Positions 28,866 through 38,749 of a stretch of DNA of 64,000 bases are shown here, one piece after another (the first letter of the stretch is position 1; every line of letters starts with the position of its first letter). The DNA is from Bacteroidales bacterium (GTDB lineage Bacteria > Bacteroidota > Bacteroidia > Bacteroidales > UBA3663): contig JAFZBE010000067.1 of assembly GCA_017561935.1 (NCBI GenBank), positions 91,268 to 155,267 of the forward strand. The letters are read 5' to 3'. The notes below the pieces were generated by a model. The model saw only the letters and a list, made by a program, of their open reading frames with translations. It was not told the origin of the DNA and did no database searches. The translations under genes and the position numbers were made by a program.

Positions 28866-29537
28866 ATGATACGATTCTCCTCTCTTCCGTTTCTTTTTGG
28901 CCTCATGGCACTGGTGGTATCGTGCGACGTGCCATCACCATCTGCATCAGTCATCAACGGGCTTGAAATCTTTCATGGTGACCTGCTCTTCAGCATCGAG
29001 GAGCCTTCGGGTGACGGACTGAGCGATGCCATTGCCAATGTGACCGAAGGGGTCGATGGCTCGCAAGTCGTTCATGTAGGCATCGCCTGCGAACAGTATG
29101 GCAGGATGATGGTGCTCGAAGCAACGCCGAGTCATGGCGTATGGCTCACGCCACTTGACAAGTTCTTCGAAGAGGCAGAGTATGACGACGAAGGCAATCC
29201 CTGCATCCTCGTAGGACGTCTGCGCGACACGCTGGGACTGGGCGCTTCGGTCCAAAGGGCCATGCAATATCTCGGGTTACCCTACGACACACTGTACATC
29301 CCCGACGCCAAGCAGATCTATTGCAGCGAACTCGTCCAGCTAAGTTATCAGCGACCCGATGGCACTCCCATCTTCAAGACACGTCCGATGTCATTCACCG
29401 ACAGTTCTGGCGATATCGCACCCTATTGGAAACGACTCTATGCCGAGCGCGGAATCCAAGTGCCCGAAGGTGCCCCCGGCACCAACCCCGCCGACCTCTC
29501 GCGCGACAGCCTGGTGCTCAGGATTCTCACACCATGA
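28866..29537 (+). CDS. YiiX/YebB-like NlpC/P60-fold lipoprotein
   Basis: A 223-residue lipoprotein with a lipobox ending ALVVSC (Cys20). It has the permuted papain-like arrangement of YiiX-type hydrolases: a conserved GDLLF strand, His70 in VVHVGI, Glu85 in VLEA, and a later Cys153 in IYCSELV that would be the nucleophile. Family members are thought to cleave amide bonds in cell-wall or lipid-linked substrates. The stop lies 6 bp from the convergent RNase Z stop, so the two transcription units converge with no obvious hairpin between them. Confidence 0.82.
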   Translation: MIRFSSLPFLFGLMALVVSCDVPSPSASVINGLEIFHGDLLFSIEEPSGDGLSDAIANVTEGVDGSQVVHVGIACEQYGRMMVLEATPSHGVWLTPLDKFFEEAEYDDEGNPCILVGRLRDTLGLGASVQRAMQYLGLPYDTLYIPDAKQIYCSELVQLSYQRPDGTPIFKTRPMSFTDSSGDIAPYWKRLYAERGIQVPEGAPGTNPADLSRDSLVLRILTP

Positions 29538-29543
29538 TTCCGG

Positions 29544-30470
29544 TCAGACATCGATGACCATCTGCTCTTTCCCCAACATAGTGTTTGGGAAGACGGCTTG
29601 TGCTTCGCTCAACAGGCTCTCCTCCTGTTCGGACATCATAATCTGTGAAGAGTAGTGTCCGATTACGAGTCGCCCCACTTCCGCCTTTCGGGCAATAGTG
29701 GCAGCTTCGACCGAGGTGCTATGCCCCCGCTGATACGCCTTGACCTTGTCTGCATCGCCGTAGGTCGCTTCGTGATAGAGCAGATCGCAACCCTTGATGA
29801 TGGGGACAATACTCTCGGCATACATCGTATCGGAACAGAACGCATACGATTTACTTGGCGTGGCTTCCGATGTCAATACCTCGTTGGCAAAGACTTCTCC
29901 CGTCTGCGGATGGGTCCAGTCATTGCCTTTCTTGATGCCCCGGAAATAGGCAAAGGGTATGCCGAGTTCCTCACACTTCTCGATGAGTAGATGTCGGTCA
30001 CGTGGCTTCTCCTGGAATAGGAATCCTGCTGTGGGAACCCGATGATGAAGCGGGATGGTCTTGATGAGAAGCGAATCATCCTCGTAAATCACTTCGGATT
30101 GCTGTGGGTCGAAGGACTGGAAGGTAACCTTCATTGAGAGATTGGGACAGAAATAGTCGAACAGAGGTTGGAATATCCGCTCGGCATCCTCCTGCGCATG
30201 GATCACAATCTCTCCCGTGCGCTGCCCCAGTCCGAGCGTAGAGATGAATCCTACAAGACCCAGACAGTGGTCACCATGCAAATGACTCAACAAGATGTGT
30301 CCTATACGGCCAAAGGGCACACGATTACGCGCGAGACCGATTTGCACACCCTCGCCGCAATCCACCATGAAGAGATTGCCCCTGAAATTGACAATCTGGG
30401 CCGTCGGAGAATGACGAAGCGTCGGCTTCGCGCTTCCGCAGCCCAGAATAGTTACCTTGAAACAGTCCAA
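29544..30470 (-). CDS. rnz: Ribonuclease Z (tRNA 3' endonuclease)
   Basis: A 308-residue metallo-beta-lactamase-fold enzyme. The zinc motif HLHGDH is at 63-68, and later metal ligands fit AFCSDTMYAE, LLYHEATY and VIGHYSS. The sequence HxHxDHxxGL plus the GCGSAKPTLRHSPTAQ N-terminus is typical of RNase Z, which trims the 3' trailer of tRNA precursors. It starts 9 bp after the CoA-transferase gene and is probably translated from the same mRNA, although the functions are unrelated. Confidence 0.95.
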   Translation of the reverse strand: MDCFKVTILGCGSAKPTLRHSPTAQIVNFRGNLFMVDCGEGVQIGLARNRVPFGRIGHILLSHLHGDHCLGLVGFISTLGLGQRTGEIVIHAQEDAERIFQPLFDYFCPNLSMKVTFQSFDPQQSEVIYEDDSLLIKTIPLHHRVPTAGFLFQEKPRDRHLLIEKCEELGIPFAYFRGIKKGNDWTHPQTGEVFANEVLTSEATPSKSYAFCSDTMYAESIVPIIKGCDLLYHEATYGDADKVKAYQRGHSTSVEAATIARKAEVGRLVIGHYSSQIMMSEQEESLLSEAQAVFPNTMLGKEQMVIDV

Positions 30471-30479
30471 AATTTTAGT

Positions 30480-31970
30480 TTAGAATTTTGCATTTCGCAT
30501 GTCGCCCGTCTCCTCGTATGCAATGTGCATGGCGAAAGCATGACGAAGTGAATGCGGTGTGTGCAGACTCTTGCCCTCGGTGAGCTTGAGGTAATCCCAA
30601 AGCAACTGCTTGTATTCGGGATGCACACAATTCTCGATGATAAGGCGTGCACGCTGCGATGGAGACTTGCCACGAAGGTCAGCCACACCCTGCTCGGTAA
30701 CGAGTACACGCACGCTGTGCTCATTCGAATCGACGTGCGTAACCATTGGCACGATCGACGAGATTGCTCCACCCTTGGCCAACGATTGTGTAGTGAAGAT
30801 CGAGAGGAACGCATTGCGAGTGAAGTCGCCCGAACCACCAATGCCATTCATCATCTTGGTGCCCAAGACATGGGTCGAATTGATGTTACCAAAGATGTCT
30901 GCCTCAAGAGCAGTATTGAGCGCTATAACGCCAAGACGACGGATACATTCAGGATGATTGGTGATCTCCTGAGGACGCAAAAGGATGCGCTCACGGAAGA
31001 TGTCCATATTGGCATACATCTTGTCAACATAGTCGTCGGTCAGACTCAACGATGAGCCTGTTGCTCCACGACAACGGCCCTTCAGGATCAGATCGATCGC
31101 CGAATTCTGAATCACCTCGGTAAACATAGTGAAAGGTGGCACTTCCGGATTGTCACCCAATGCACCAAGCACCGCATTGGCGACGTTGCCCACACCCGAC
31201 TGCAAGGGCAGGAACTCCTTGGGGATACCACCCCGCTTCAACTCGCTGACGAGGAAGTTGGAGACATGGGCACCAATAGCCTCGGTATCCTTGTCAAGGG
31301 GTTTGAATCCCGGCTGGTTGTCATATGCATTGGTATGAACCACGGCAATGACCTTCTTCGGATCAATCTTAAGATCAATGGTACCTATACGGTCATTCAC
31401 CTTCATGATCTCAAAAGGCTTACGATAGGGTGGCATCTCAGGCAGATAGATGTCGTGCATACCTGTGAGCTTGCCCGTATGAACCTCGTTGAGTTCGACA
31501 ATGATATGCTCAGCATGAGCTGCAATAGATGGAGCAATACCTACCGAAGTGGTAAGGATAAGATGACCATCGGGAGTAATCTCCGAAGCCTCGATGATGG
31601 CTACATCCATTTTGCCAAGGAAGCCATAATAGACATCCTGACCAATCATCGAAAGATGACAGTCGAAATACTCAACTTCGCCAGCGTTGATGGCTTTGCG
31701 CATGTTCGGATTCGACTGGAATGGAGTACGGAACTTGACAGCTTTGGCCAAAGGCAAATCAGTATCCACGGCAGGTCCAGTGGCACCTCCGGTAATCAGT
31801 CCAATCTGGAAGGGACGTCCAGCCTCATGCTCTTCGATAGCATACCTTGCCAATGCCGCAGGAACAGCCTTCGGAACACCCACCGAAGAGAAGCCCCCGA
31901 TGCCCAGGACGTAGTCGTTTTTAATAAGCCTCGCTGCCTCGTCGGCAGTCATAACGGGATAATTAATCAT
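30480..31970 (-). CDS. Acetyl-CoA hydrolase/transferase family protein (succinate or propionate CoA-transferase)
   Basis: A 496-residue class I CoA-transferase. The catalytic glutamate fits Glu356 in ALEADIFGNINSTH, the signature of the Ach1/Cat1 family that forms a glutamyl-CoA intermediate. GIGGFSSVGVPKAVP at about 23-37 and the glycine-rich NGIGGSGDF supply the CoA-binding loops. In propionate- or succinate-producing Bacteroidales such an enzyme moves CoA between succinate, acetate and propionate. The C-terminus (KSLHTPHSLRHAFAMHIAYE) matches family members of about 498 residues. The true acyl preference cannot be decided here. Confidence 0.9.
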   Translation of the reverse strand: MINYPVMTADEAARLIKNDYVLGIGGFSSVGVPKAVPAALARYAIEEHEAGRPFQIGLITGGATGPAVDTDLPLAKAVKFRTPFQSNPNMRKAINAGEVEYFDCHLSMIGQDVYYGFLGKMDVAIIEASEITPDGHLILTTSVGIAPSIAAHAEHIIVELNEVHTGKLTGMHDIYLPEMPPYRKPFEIMKVNDRIGTIDLKIDPKKVIAVVHTNAYDNQPGFKPLDKDTEAIGAHVSNFLVSELKRGGIPKEFLPLQSGVGNVANAVLGALGDNPEVPPFTMFTEVIQNSAIDLILKGRCRGATGSSLSLTDDYVDKMYANMDIFRERILLRPQEITNHPECIRRLGVIALNTALEADIFGNINSTHVLGTKMMNGIGGSGDFTRNAFLSIFTTQSLAKGGAISSIVPMVTHVDSNEHSVRVLVTEQGVADLRGKSPSQRARLIIENCVHPEYKQLLWDYLKLTEGKSLHTPHSLRHAFAMHIAYEETGDMRNAKF

Positions 31971-32103
31971 AACAGAATACCTTAATAAAAATGTAAAGAC
32001 AAAAGAGAGGAATGATAGACGATTGTTTTCAATTGCATTAACTGACCTGAAATCACAGCTAATTATATCTTACTTGCCAGCCCTCTCTTGCTGGCTTCAA
32101 AAT

Positions 32104-32133
32104 CCCCCTCCCCTACAATCGAGGGGAAAGGGG
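32104..32133 (-). terminator. GC-rich hairpin after the coiled-coil membrane protein gene
   Basis: On the minus strand CCCCTTTCCCCT pairs with AGGGGAGGGG about 12 bp beyond the stop at 32145 and is followed by ATTTTG. A second small dyad, GCCAGC / GCTGGC, lies at 32076-32095. Together they probably end this transcript before the CoA-transferase operon. Confidence 0.6.
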
Positions 32134-32144
32134 ACGTAAAGACT

Positions 32145-34928
32145 TTAGTCGTTAATCGCCCGCATTGCGCTTACCTCGGGCACTTTCTGAACCTGTCCGC
32201 CGATAGCATAGCCAGGACGAATCATGTCGTAGATCACACCACGCTTTGCCTCCTCCTGCTCCTTGAAGTCCTTCGGATAGAAAGAGTTGATGAGCGGAGC
32301 ATTATTGAGCTTGAAATTGTCACGCTCAAAATCATCGACAAAGAGATGAGGCATGATGAGTGCGATGCCATAGCGACCCAACAAGGCGATGGTCTCCGAG
32401 GCAGCGATCTTCAGGCTGTCCACCGGAATGCCCGAACGCTTGAACTCATTGAGGAACAATGGAGAGATGGCGCTATAGGACGAGATACGCAACAACTCGG
32501 AAACCCATGAATAGGTATTCTCGAGATCGCGACGGAACGTATTTTGCATCAAGTTGTAAAGACCATCCACATTACGCGATTCTTCAGCCTCACACTTCAC
32601 AATGTTACGTTTGAACCAGTTCATGAAACTGTCGAACTTCTGTGCGATATGCATGGTCGTGTTATGGTAGTTGTTGTCGGCATTAAATGCCTCAACACCC
32701 TCCTTCATCAGCAAGATGTGCTCCTCGATGAGCGCCAACGAAGACTGTAAACCATCACGCTGAATCTGCAAAGGAAGTTGCAGCTGAGAAGAAAGATGCT
32801 CAACCTCTTCCTGGGCTGCTGCCACCTTGGCTGCAGCATCATCCATGCTCTGCTGGGCTTTCAGGTCGGCTTCGGCAACTGCAGTGGCAATCTTCTGCTC
32901 GGCCTCAATCTCAAGTTCTGCAGTCTTGAGGGCCACTGCATTCTCCACCTCAACCGACTTCTGCTCCAATTCATTCTGCAAGTCAGCCAACTGCTGGCGC
33001 AATGCTGCCACATCGGCATTGGCTTTCTGACGGATAGCTGCTATCTCCTCGTCAGCCTTACGCTGCACCGAGGCGACCTCTTCGTTGGCCTTCTGCTGGG
33101 CGGCAGCAATGGCGACGTCCGACTTGCGTTGGGCAGCAGCTACAGCTTGCTGGGCATTCTGATTGGTGGCAGCAATTTCGTTGGCAGCCTTCTGCTGGGC
33201 GGCATTCACATCGGAATTGGCCTTGAGTCGTACGGCATTGAGTTCGTCGCTGGCCTGCTGCTTGGCATTGGCCAATTCGCGTGCTGCTTTCTGTACAGCG
33301 GCAGCTAGCTCGGCTGCAGCCTTCTGGAGCAGAGATTCCTTTTCCGACTTGAACGCAGCAAGATCATCGGCAGCCTTCTTACGAAGAGATTCGTTCTCCG
33401 TCCTGGCAGCAGCCAGACCTTCGGCAGCCTTCTTCTTGAGGTTATCATTCTCGACAGTCAACTTCAGACGCAAAGCCTCAGTCTCCTGTTTGGCTGCAAC
33501 GATCTCAGCGGCAGCCTTCTTCTGCAACTCGGCAGTAGCTGCTTCAAGTTGCTTGGCTGCGTTCTTCTGAGCCTCGGCAATGGCAGCATTGGCAATCTGC
33601 TTGGCATTGCTCACTTCCTGCTGTTTGGTGGCAAGCTCTTGCTGCTTCTGATTAAGGATAGTGCGAAGCGATTCAACCTGTCGCTGGATCTCAGCATTAG
33701 CTTCCTTATCCGACAGAGTAGGCATCGGGACAGGCTTCTCTACAACCTTCTCGACGATCTTCTCGACGGGAACCTCCACTTTGACAATCTTCTCGACGAT
33801 CTTCTCGACAGGCACTTCGACGCGCTTCTCGACAATCTTCTCAACGGGTACTTCGACGCGCTTTTCGACAATCTTCTCAACAGGCACTTCGATGCGCTTC
33901 TCGACAATCTTCTCAACGGGCACCTCGACGCGCTTCTCGACGATCTTCTCGACAGGGACCTTAACGATCTTCTCGACAATCTTGATCTGTGGAGCAACGG
34001 GTACGACATTTGTATCCGCCTTGACAGCTGGTTTCTCAGCTTCAGGTTTCTTGGTAGGCTCGGCCTTTACGAAGTGGTCCTTCTGGGGCTGTACAGCCTT
34101 CTTCTCAACGGTCTTCTCCACTTTCTTGGACTGAGCGGTGACTGCAGGCTTTTCATTGCTAGCACCATCTTGAGGTTCCTTCGGCTTATTGCGAGTCTTC
34201 TTCTTGTATTCGTTGTACAAGTAATAACAGATGATGCCGGCAATAGCAAAAGCGATGAGGGCCGTCAACACAGACTGCAAAGTATCAATCCATGTACTCC
34301 TCTTGTCCATAGCGTTCTTGCGGGGCTTCCCTGAAGGTTCCTCACTAACTTGGCCGTTTTCACCAGTCGTCCCGCCTTCATTCACATCAGAAGACACACC
34401 AGGAGCTGCCTCAATACCAAACTTGGCAAGGACATCTGCTGGAGCTGTACCATCGGCAATGCGAACCTGCAGGGGACCTGCTTTGCTATAGTCTTTGTTG
34501 CTGGGTAAACGGAAAGAGAGAGTTGTGTTCTTGGCGCTATCCACGCGGAAATACATGTAATTTGTCAGGTTGTTCACCTTCACTGGGCGGAATGACCGGC
34601 CACCTCCTCCCTTCGAAGAGTAGTCGTAAACGGTCGATGCGCCCCTTTCAAACTTGATGACACTATATTTCCCATCCGGAGCCTTAGCATTATCAGAAGA
34701 ACGATTGATAATCTTAATAAACGGACTCGTTGTATAAAGCACAAAGTTTTTGCCATCTTGTTTCAATAGACCGTTAGAAGCAGACTCGACAACATACGGT
34801 TTTTCTGCATCATCGATACGGAGAGCTACAAGACAGGTATCAGAAACAGCATTCGTTGTCTGTGCTGACATCGAAGCCACAAAGCCAAGGCCCATTGAAA
34901 GGGCAAGAACACAATATAATTTTCGCAT
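32145..34928 (-). CDS. Large membrane-anchored coiled-coil protein with PVEKIVEKR repeats
   Basis: A 927-residue protein of unknown function. Order of parts: signal peptide (1-22), periplasmic beta-rich domain to about 170, acidic Gly-rich linker, membrane helix at about 216-238, Lys/Pro-rich linker, six or so repeats of the type [12 protein letters not shown] at about 315-400, a very long Ala/Lys/Glu coiled coil at 405-690, and a globular helical C-terminal domain of about 230 residues (ending [15 protein letters not shown]). The repeat DNA at about 33730-33990 is internally repetitive and may change copy number. The layout suggests a cytoplasmic rod tethered to the inner membrane. A Bacteroidetes-type -7 element lies 53 bp upstream. 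Confidence 0.8.
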   Translation of the reverse strand: MRKLYCVLALSMGLGFVASMSAQTTNAVSDTCLVALRIDDAEKPYVVESASNGLLKQDGKNFVLYTTSPFIKIINRSSDNAKAPDGKYSVIKFERGASTVYDYSSKGGGGRSFRPVKVNNLTNYMYFRVDSAKNTTLSFRLPSNKDYSKAGPLQVRIADGTAPADVLAKFGIEAAPGVSSDVNEGGTTGENGQVSEEPSGKPRKNAMDKRSTWIDTLQSVLTALIAFAIAGIICYYLYNEYKKKTRNKPKEPQDGASNEKPAVTAQSKKVEKTVEKKAVQPQKDHFVKAEPTKKPEAEKPAVKADTNVVPVAPQIKIVEKIVKVPVEKIVEKRVEVPVEKIVEKRIEVPVEKIVEKRVEVPVEKIVEKRVEVPVEKIVEKIVKVEVPVEKIVEKVVEKPVPMPTLSDKEANAEIQRQVESLRTILNQKQQELATKQQEVSNAKQIANAAIAEAQKNAAKQLEAATAELQKKAAAEIVAAKQETEALRLKLTVENDNLKKKAAEGLAAARTENESLRKKAADDLAAFKSEKESLLQKAAAELAAAVQKAARELANAKQQASDELNAVRLKANSDVNAAQQKAANEIAATNQNAQQAVAAAQRKSDVAIAAAQQKANEEVASVQRKADEEIAAIRQKANADVAALRQQLADLQNELEQKSVEVENAVALKTAELEIEAEQKIATAVAEADLKAQQSMDDAAAKVAAAQEEVEHLSSQLQLPLQIQRDGLQSSLALIEEHILLMKEGVEAFNADNNYHNTTMHIAQKFDSFMNWFKRNIVKCEAEESRNVDGLYNLMQNTFRRDLENTYSWVSELLRISSYSAISPLFLNEFKRSGIPVDSLKIAASETIALLGRYGIALIMPHLFVDDFERDNFKLNNAPLINSFYPKDFKEQEEAKRGVIYDMIRPGYAIGGQVQKVPEVSAMRAIND

Positions 34929-34980
34929 AATTGAGGAATATCGAATAATAATCAGATAATCTTAGGGTATAAATCGCGCG

Positions 34981-35013
34981 CAAAGATACGCATTTTTTGA
35001 ATACAATAGACAA
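34981..35013 (-). promoter_or_regulatory. Probable promoter of the coiled-coil membrane protein gene
   Basis: On the minus strand TATCTTTG is at 34988-34981, with TTG at 35013-35011. The spacer is 22 bp, slightly longer than usual, and the -33 element overlaps the foot of the neighbouring terminator. Confidence 0.55.
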
Positions 35014-35052
35014 AAAATGCCCGAAAAATCGATTATTTCGGGCATTTTTTTT
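35013..35052 (-). terminator. Intrinsic terminator of the EF-G2-like gene
   Basis: Minus-strand stem AATGCCCGAAA / TTTCGGGCATT with a short loop, preceded by A's and followed by TTTTTTG, about 40 bp beyond the stop at 35093. It is nearly symmetrical and would also work on the plus strand. Confidence 0.85.
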
Positions 35053-35092
35053 ATTTATTAAGAAATATGTTACCAAACTGAATGCTTTTGCA

Positions 35093-37252
35093 TTACTTTT
35101 CAGCAGCCTCTTCAGCCTCGTGGGCAGCGATAAGCTTGCTCTGGATGTCGGCCGGAACGAGCTCGTAACTTGCGAACTTCATGATGAAGCTGGCAGCACC
35201 CTGGGTAAGGCTTGAAAGGGTCGTAGCATAGTCAGCCATCTCAGCCAACGGAACCTTGGCCTGGAGTTTCTGATAAGAGGCTTCGGCATGCATGCCTACC
35301 ACCATGCCACGATGGTTCTGCAGGTCGCTCATCACATCACCCATCTTGTCGCCGGGAACAAATACCTCAACGTCATAAATAGGCTCGAGCACCTTTGGTC
35401 CTGCCTGACGGAAGGCCATGCTGAAAGCATTGCGGGCAGCGAGCATGAACGAAAGTTCGTTCGAGTCAACCGGGTGCATCTTGCCATCATAAACAACGAC
35501 GCGTACGTCACGAGCGTAAGAACCTGTCAAAGGACCCTGCTCCAAGCACTGCTGGATACCCTTGAGGATAGCTGGCATGAAACGGGTATCGATGGCACCA
35601 CCGACAACCGAATTGATGAAGACGAGCTTGCCACCCCAAGCGAGATCAATCTCTTCCTTGCCTTTCATGGTGACACGGTACTCCTTGCCGGCGATATTGT
35701 AAACCTCGGGATCGGGCATGCCATCCACGTATGGCTCGACAATCAGGTGAACCTCACCGAACTGACCGGCACCACCCGACTGCTTCTTGTGACGATAGTC
35801 GGCACGTGCAATCTTCGTGATGGTCTCACGATAAGGAATGCGCTGTGGTGCATACTCGATATGGATCTTGTCGAGATTCTCGAGACGCCACTTCAAGGTA
35901 CGAAGGTGGAATTCACCCTGGCCATGAACGAGGATCTGACGAAGCTCCTTCGACTGCTCAACAACCCAAGTGGGATCCTCCAGACGCATACGGGTCAATG
36001 CAGACATCATCTTCTCGGTCTCCTGCTTGTTGATAGCGCTGATGGCACGGGTATATTTCGACTGTGGGAACTTCACGAAATTGAACTTCCAATCGATACC
36101 GCTCTGGTTCAAGGTATTGCCAGTGCGGCAATCCTTCAACTTGGTGGTGCAACCGATATCACCGGCCTGGAGCTCACTGACTTTCTCACGGTTGGCACCC
36201 GAGCAAACGAAGAGCGTCGAGATATGCTCGTTCGAACCACGGTCAGCATTCTGGAGGTCATCACCCTCATGAATGGTGCCACTCATCACCTTGAAGTACT
36301 GCACTTCACCGATGTGTGGCTCGACACCCGTCTTGAAGAAATACAGGCTGGTTGGACCTGTTGGATCACACTTCACCTCCTCGCCACGGCTGTTGTGCTC
36401 GGCAGGCATCTCGTCAACGAAAGGAACGACATTGCCGAGGAACTCCATCAAGCGACCAACGCCATAGTTACGGGTTGCACAAACGCAGAACACGGGGAAG
36501 ATTGAACGGGTTACCATGCCCTTGCGGATGCCTTCACGCATCTCGTCCTCGGTGAGTTCTTCGGTCTCGAAGAACTTCTCCATCAGCGCGTCATCATTCT
36601 CGGCAGCAGCCTCAATGAGGGCCTTGTTCATCTCGGTGGCCTTATCAATCTCGCTGGCAGGAATGTCTTCAACCACAGGAGTAGGGTTATTGTCCTTGTA
36701 GGTGAGCTGCTTCATCAGGATCACGTCGATGATCTGATGGAAGTTTTCACCGGTCTGAACAGGATACTGTACGGGCACGCACTTGTTGCCGTATGTCATC
36801 TTGAGATCCTCAACGAGCGTCTCGAAGTCGCACTCTGTGTCGTCAAGACGATTGACGAGGAAGATGACAGGCTTCTGCATCTTCTCGGTATTGCGGAAGT
36901 GGTTCTGGGTACCAACCTCAATACCTGTACCGCCGTTGAGAAGGAGGATGGTGGTGTCGGTAACCGAAATGGCAGTGATGGCCTGACCTACAAAGTCGTC
37001 CATACCTGGGCAGTCGATCATATTCAGCTTCTTGCCATTCCACTCAACATGGAACACGGTGCTGAATACCGAATAACCGTAATTCTTTTCTACCGGGAAG
37101 TAGTCGCTCACGGTGTTCTGCTGCGAAATGCGACCCTTGCGATTGATCTGACCGCTCACGTAAAGTAAAGACTCGGTAAGGGAGGTCTTACCTGCTCCGT
37201 CATTGCCAAGCAAGGCAATGTTCTTAATCTCTTTTGAAGAGTAAACTTTCAT
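35093..37252 (-). CDS. EF-G paralogue (EF-G2-like) lacking the catalytic histidine
   Basis: A 719-residue translational GTPase-family protein with all EF-G domains. The P-loop GNDGAGKT at 16-23 is intact. Where EF-G has DTPGH with the histidine that activates water, this protein has DCPGM (80-84), so residue 84 is Met. The guanine-specificity motif is NRLD (134-137) instead of NKMD. Later segments SGGAGQFGEVHL and GSYARDVRVVVYDGKMHPVDS are normal domain IV features. Published work on Bacteroides describes an EF-G2 that translocates without GTP hydrolysis and is needed under carbon limitation; this looks like its orthologue. The canonical fusA is not in the window. Confidence 0.9.
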   Translation of the reverse strand: MKVYSSKEIKNIALLGNDGAGKTSLTESLLYVSGQINRKGRISQQNTVSDYFPVEKNYGYSVFSTVFHVEWNGKKLNMIDCPGMDDFVGQAITAISVTDTTILLLNGGTGIEVGTQNHFRNTEKMQKPVIFLVNRLDDTECDFETLVEDLKMTYGNKCVPVQYPVQTGENFHQIIDVILMKQLTYKDNNPTPVVEDIPASEIDKATEMNKALIEAAAENDDALMEKFFETEELTEDEMREGIRKGMVTRSIFPVFCVCATRNYGVGRLMEFLGNVVPFVDEMPAEHNSRGEEVKCDPTGPTSLYFFKTGVEPHIGEVQYFKVMSGTIHEGDDLQNADRGSNEHISTLFVCSGANREKVSELQAGDIGCTTKLKDCRTGNTLNQSGIDWKFNFVKFPQSKYTRAISAINKQETEKMMSALTRMRLEDPTWVVEQSKELRQILVHGQGEFHLRTLKWRLENLDKIHIEYAPQRIPYRETITKIARADYRHKKQSGGAGQFGEVHLIVEPYVDGMPDPEVYNIAGKEYRVTMKGKEEIDLAWGGKLVFINSVVGGAIDTRFMPAILKGIQQCLEQGPLTGSYARDVRVVVYDGKMHPVDSNELSFMLAARNAFSMAFRQAGPKVLEPIYDVEVFVPGDKMGDVMSDLQNHRGMVVGMHAEASYQKLQAKVPLAEMADYATTLSSLTQGAASFIMKFASYELVPADIQSKLIAAHEAEEAAEK

Positions 37253-37460
37253 AGATTGTGTAAATAAGTAAGATATTTATTGTATTAGTTTTTTGCTTTT
37301 TTTGACGGGGTAAAGGCATTTTTCGAGCCAAAATTCGAAAAAACCGCGTGCAAATATAATTGAAATTTCCATATGTTGCACCTATCAATGGCCCTTTTTT
37401 TCAATTTTTATGTTGTAAAACATGTTTTTCGGCAGTTTTTTAGTTATTTTAAAGTATTTT

Positions 37461-37492
37461 TTTTGCGTATTCTATAACATTTGCTATCTTTG
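37461..37492 (+). promoter_or_regulatory. Promoter of the alcohol dehydrogenase gene
   Basis: TTTTG at about 37461-37465 and TATCTTTG at 37485-37492 are separated by about 20 bp and followed by a 20-nt leader to the ATG at 37519. The remaining 200 bp toward the divergent EF-G2-like gene is AT-rich, with a weaker minus-strand -7 candidate at 37358-37351. Confidence 0.75.
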
Positions 37493-37518
37493 CGCCACCA
37501 AACTTCAATCCATAAATC

Positions 37519-38745
37519 ATGAATAATTTCACATTCTATTCCCCTACTGAGTTTTGTTTCGGACGCGGACGCGAGCAGGAGGTTGGCCAGCTTTGTGTCA
37601 AATATGGTGCCCATCGCGTAATGATTGTCTATGGCGGCGGCTCTGTGGTTCGCAGTGGTCTGCTCGAACGCGTCAAGGCAGCGCTCGATGCCGCATCTCT
37701 CCCCTATTGCGAACTGGGAGGCGTAAGGCCCAACCCCACCGTCCCCAAGGTTTATGAGGGACTCGACCTGGCCCGCACTTTCAAACCCGATTTCATGCTA
37801 GCCGTAGGTGGTGGTTCTGTAATCGACACCGCCAAAACCATCGCAGCCGGATCTTATTATGAAGGTGACTTCTGGGACTTCTTCATTGGCAAGGCCAAAG
37901 TCGGCACTTGCCTGCCCGTCGGTGTGGTGCTCACCATTCCTGCAGCTGGCAGCGAGGGCTCAGGCAATGCAGTCATCACCAACGAAAAGACCTTGCAGAA
38001 GCTGGGCATCCGTCAGCCCATGCTCCTACGTCCAAAATTCGCCGTGATGAATCCCGAACTCACCATGACGTTGCCCGAATGGCAAACCGCCAGCGGCATC
38101 TCCGATATGATGGCACATATCATGGAGCGCTATCTCACCAACACGCCCGATGTGCAGATCGGCGACCGCATGGCCGAGGGTATGTTGCTTGCCATCATGG
38201 AAGAGGCCCCCAAGGTCATCGCCAATCCTCGCGACTATGAGGCACGCGCCAACATCATGTGGTGCGGCACCATTGCCCACAACGATACCTGCTCCTTGGG
38301 ACGTCAGGAAGATTGGAACAGTCACGCCATGGAGCATGAGATCTCGGCCGAATACGATGTGACACATGGCGCCGGCCTCGCCGTCATCTTCCCCGCCTTC
38401 CTGCAGTATATGGCCTTTGTGCACCCCCACAAGGTGGCTCAGCTTGCCATGCGTGTGCTAGGCATACAACCTAACCTTCCTACAGATGCCGATATCAACA
38501 ACACCAATACCTGGCCCATTGCCGAACAGCAACGCGTCGCCATGGCGGGAGCTTTGAAGCTCAAGAGTTGGTTCCACGATGTGCTTCACATGCCAGTAAG
38601 TTTCGCCCAACTGGGCATCCCGCAGCCCAACCTCGAGTTGCTCAACGAGCGTCTCCACCAGAACAAGGGAGCCGTCATGCCAGGTTACTTCCCGCTCGAT
38701 GCCGAGACGACGATGAAGATTTACAAACTCGCACTGAACGATTAA
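37519..38745 (+). CDS. Iron-containing alcohol dehydrogenase (YqhD/BdhA-like)
   Basis: A 408-residue group III dehydrogenase. The nucleotide loop is LAVGGGSVIDTAKTIA at about 94-109. Metal ligands fit Asp and His in ISDMMAHIMERY near 195-205 and two histidines in HAMEHEISAEYDVTHGAGLAV near 275-295. IPAAGSEGSGNAVI is also typical. The length and motifs match NADPH-dependent butanol or aldehyde reductases of the YqhD/BdhA group, which remove reactive aldehydes or dispose of reducing power. The HD-domain gene starts 4 bp after its stop, so the two form an operon ended by a strong terminator. Confidence 0.92.
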   Translation: MNNFTFYSPTEFCFGRGREQEVGQLCVKYGAHRVMIVYGGGSVVRSGLLERVKAALDAASLPYCELGGVRPNPTVPKVYEGLDLARTFKPDFMLAVGGGSVIDTAKTIAAGSYYEGDFWDFFIGKAKVGTCLPVGVVLTIPAAGSEGSGNAVITNEKTLQKLGIRQPMLLRPKFAVMNPELTMTLPEWQTASGISDMMAHIMERYLTNTPDVQIGDRMAEGMLLAIMEEAPKVIANPRDYEARANIMWCGTIAHNDTCSLGRQEDWNSHAMEHEISAEYDVTHGAGLAVIFPAFLQYMAFVHPHKVAQLAMRVLGIQPNLPTDADINNTNTWPIAEQQRVAMAGALKLKSWFHDVLHMPVSFAQLGIPQPNLELLNERLHQNKGAVMPGYFPLDAETTMKIYKLALND

Positions 38746-38749
38746 TCGA

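Noticed and set aside
33549..34334. 261-codon frame opposite the coiled-coil membrane protein
   Set aside because: Leu/Asp repeats ([11 protein letters not shown]) are the antisense of the VEKIVEKR repeat DNA.
37253..37518. Possible small RNA in the EF-G2/alcohol dehydrogenase gap
   Set aside because: Only AT-rich sequence and promoter elements; no stable hairpin or terminator of its own.
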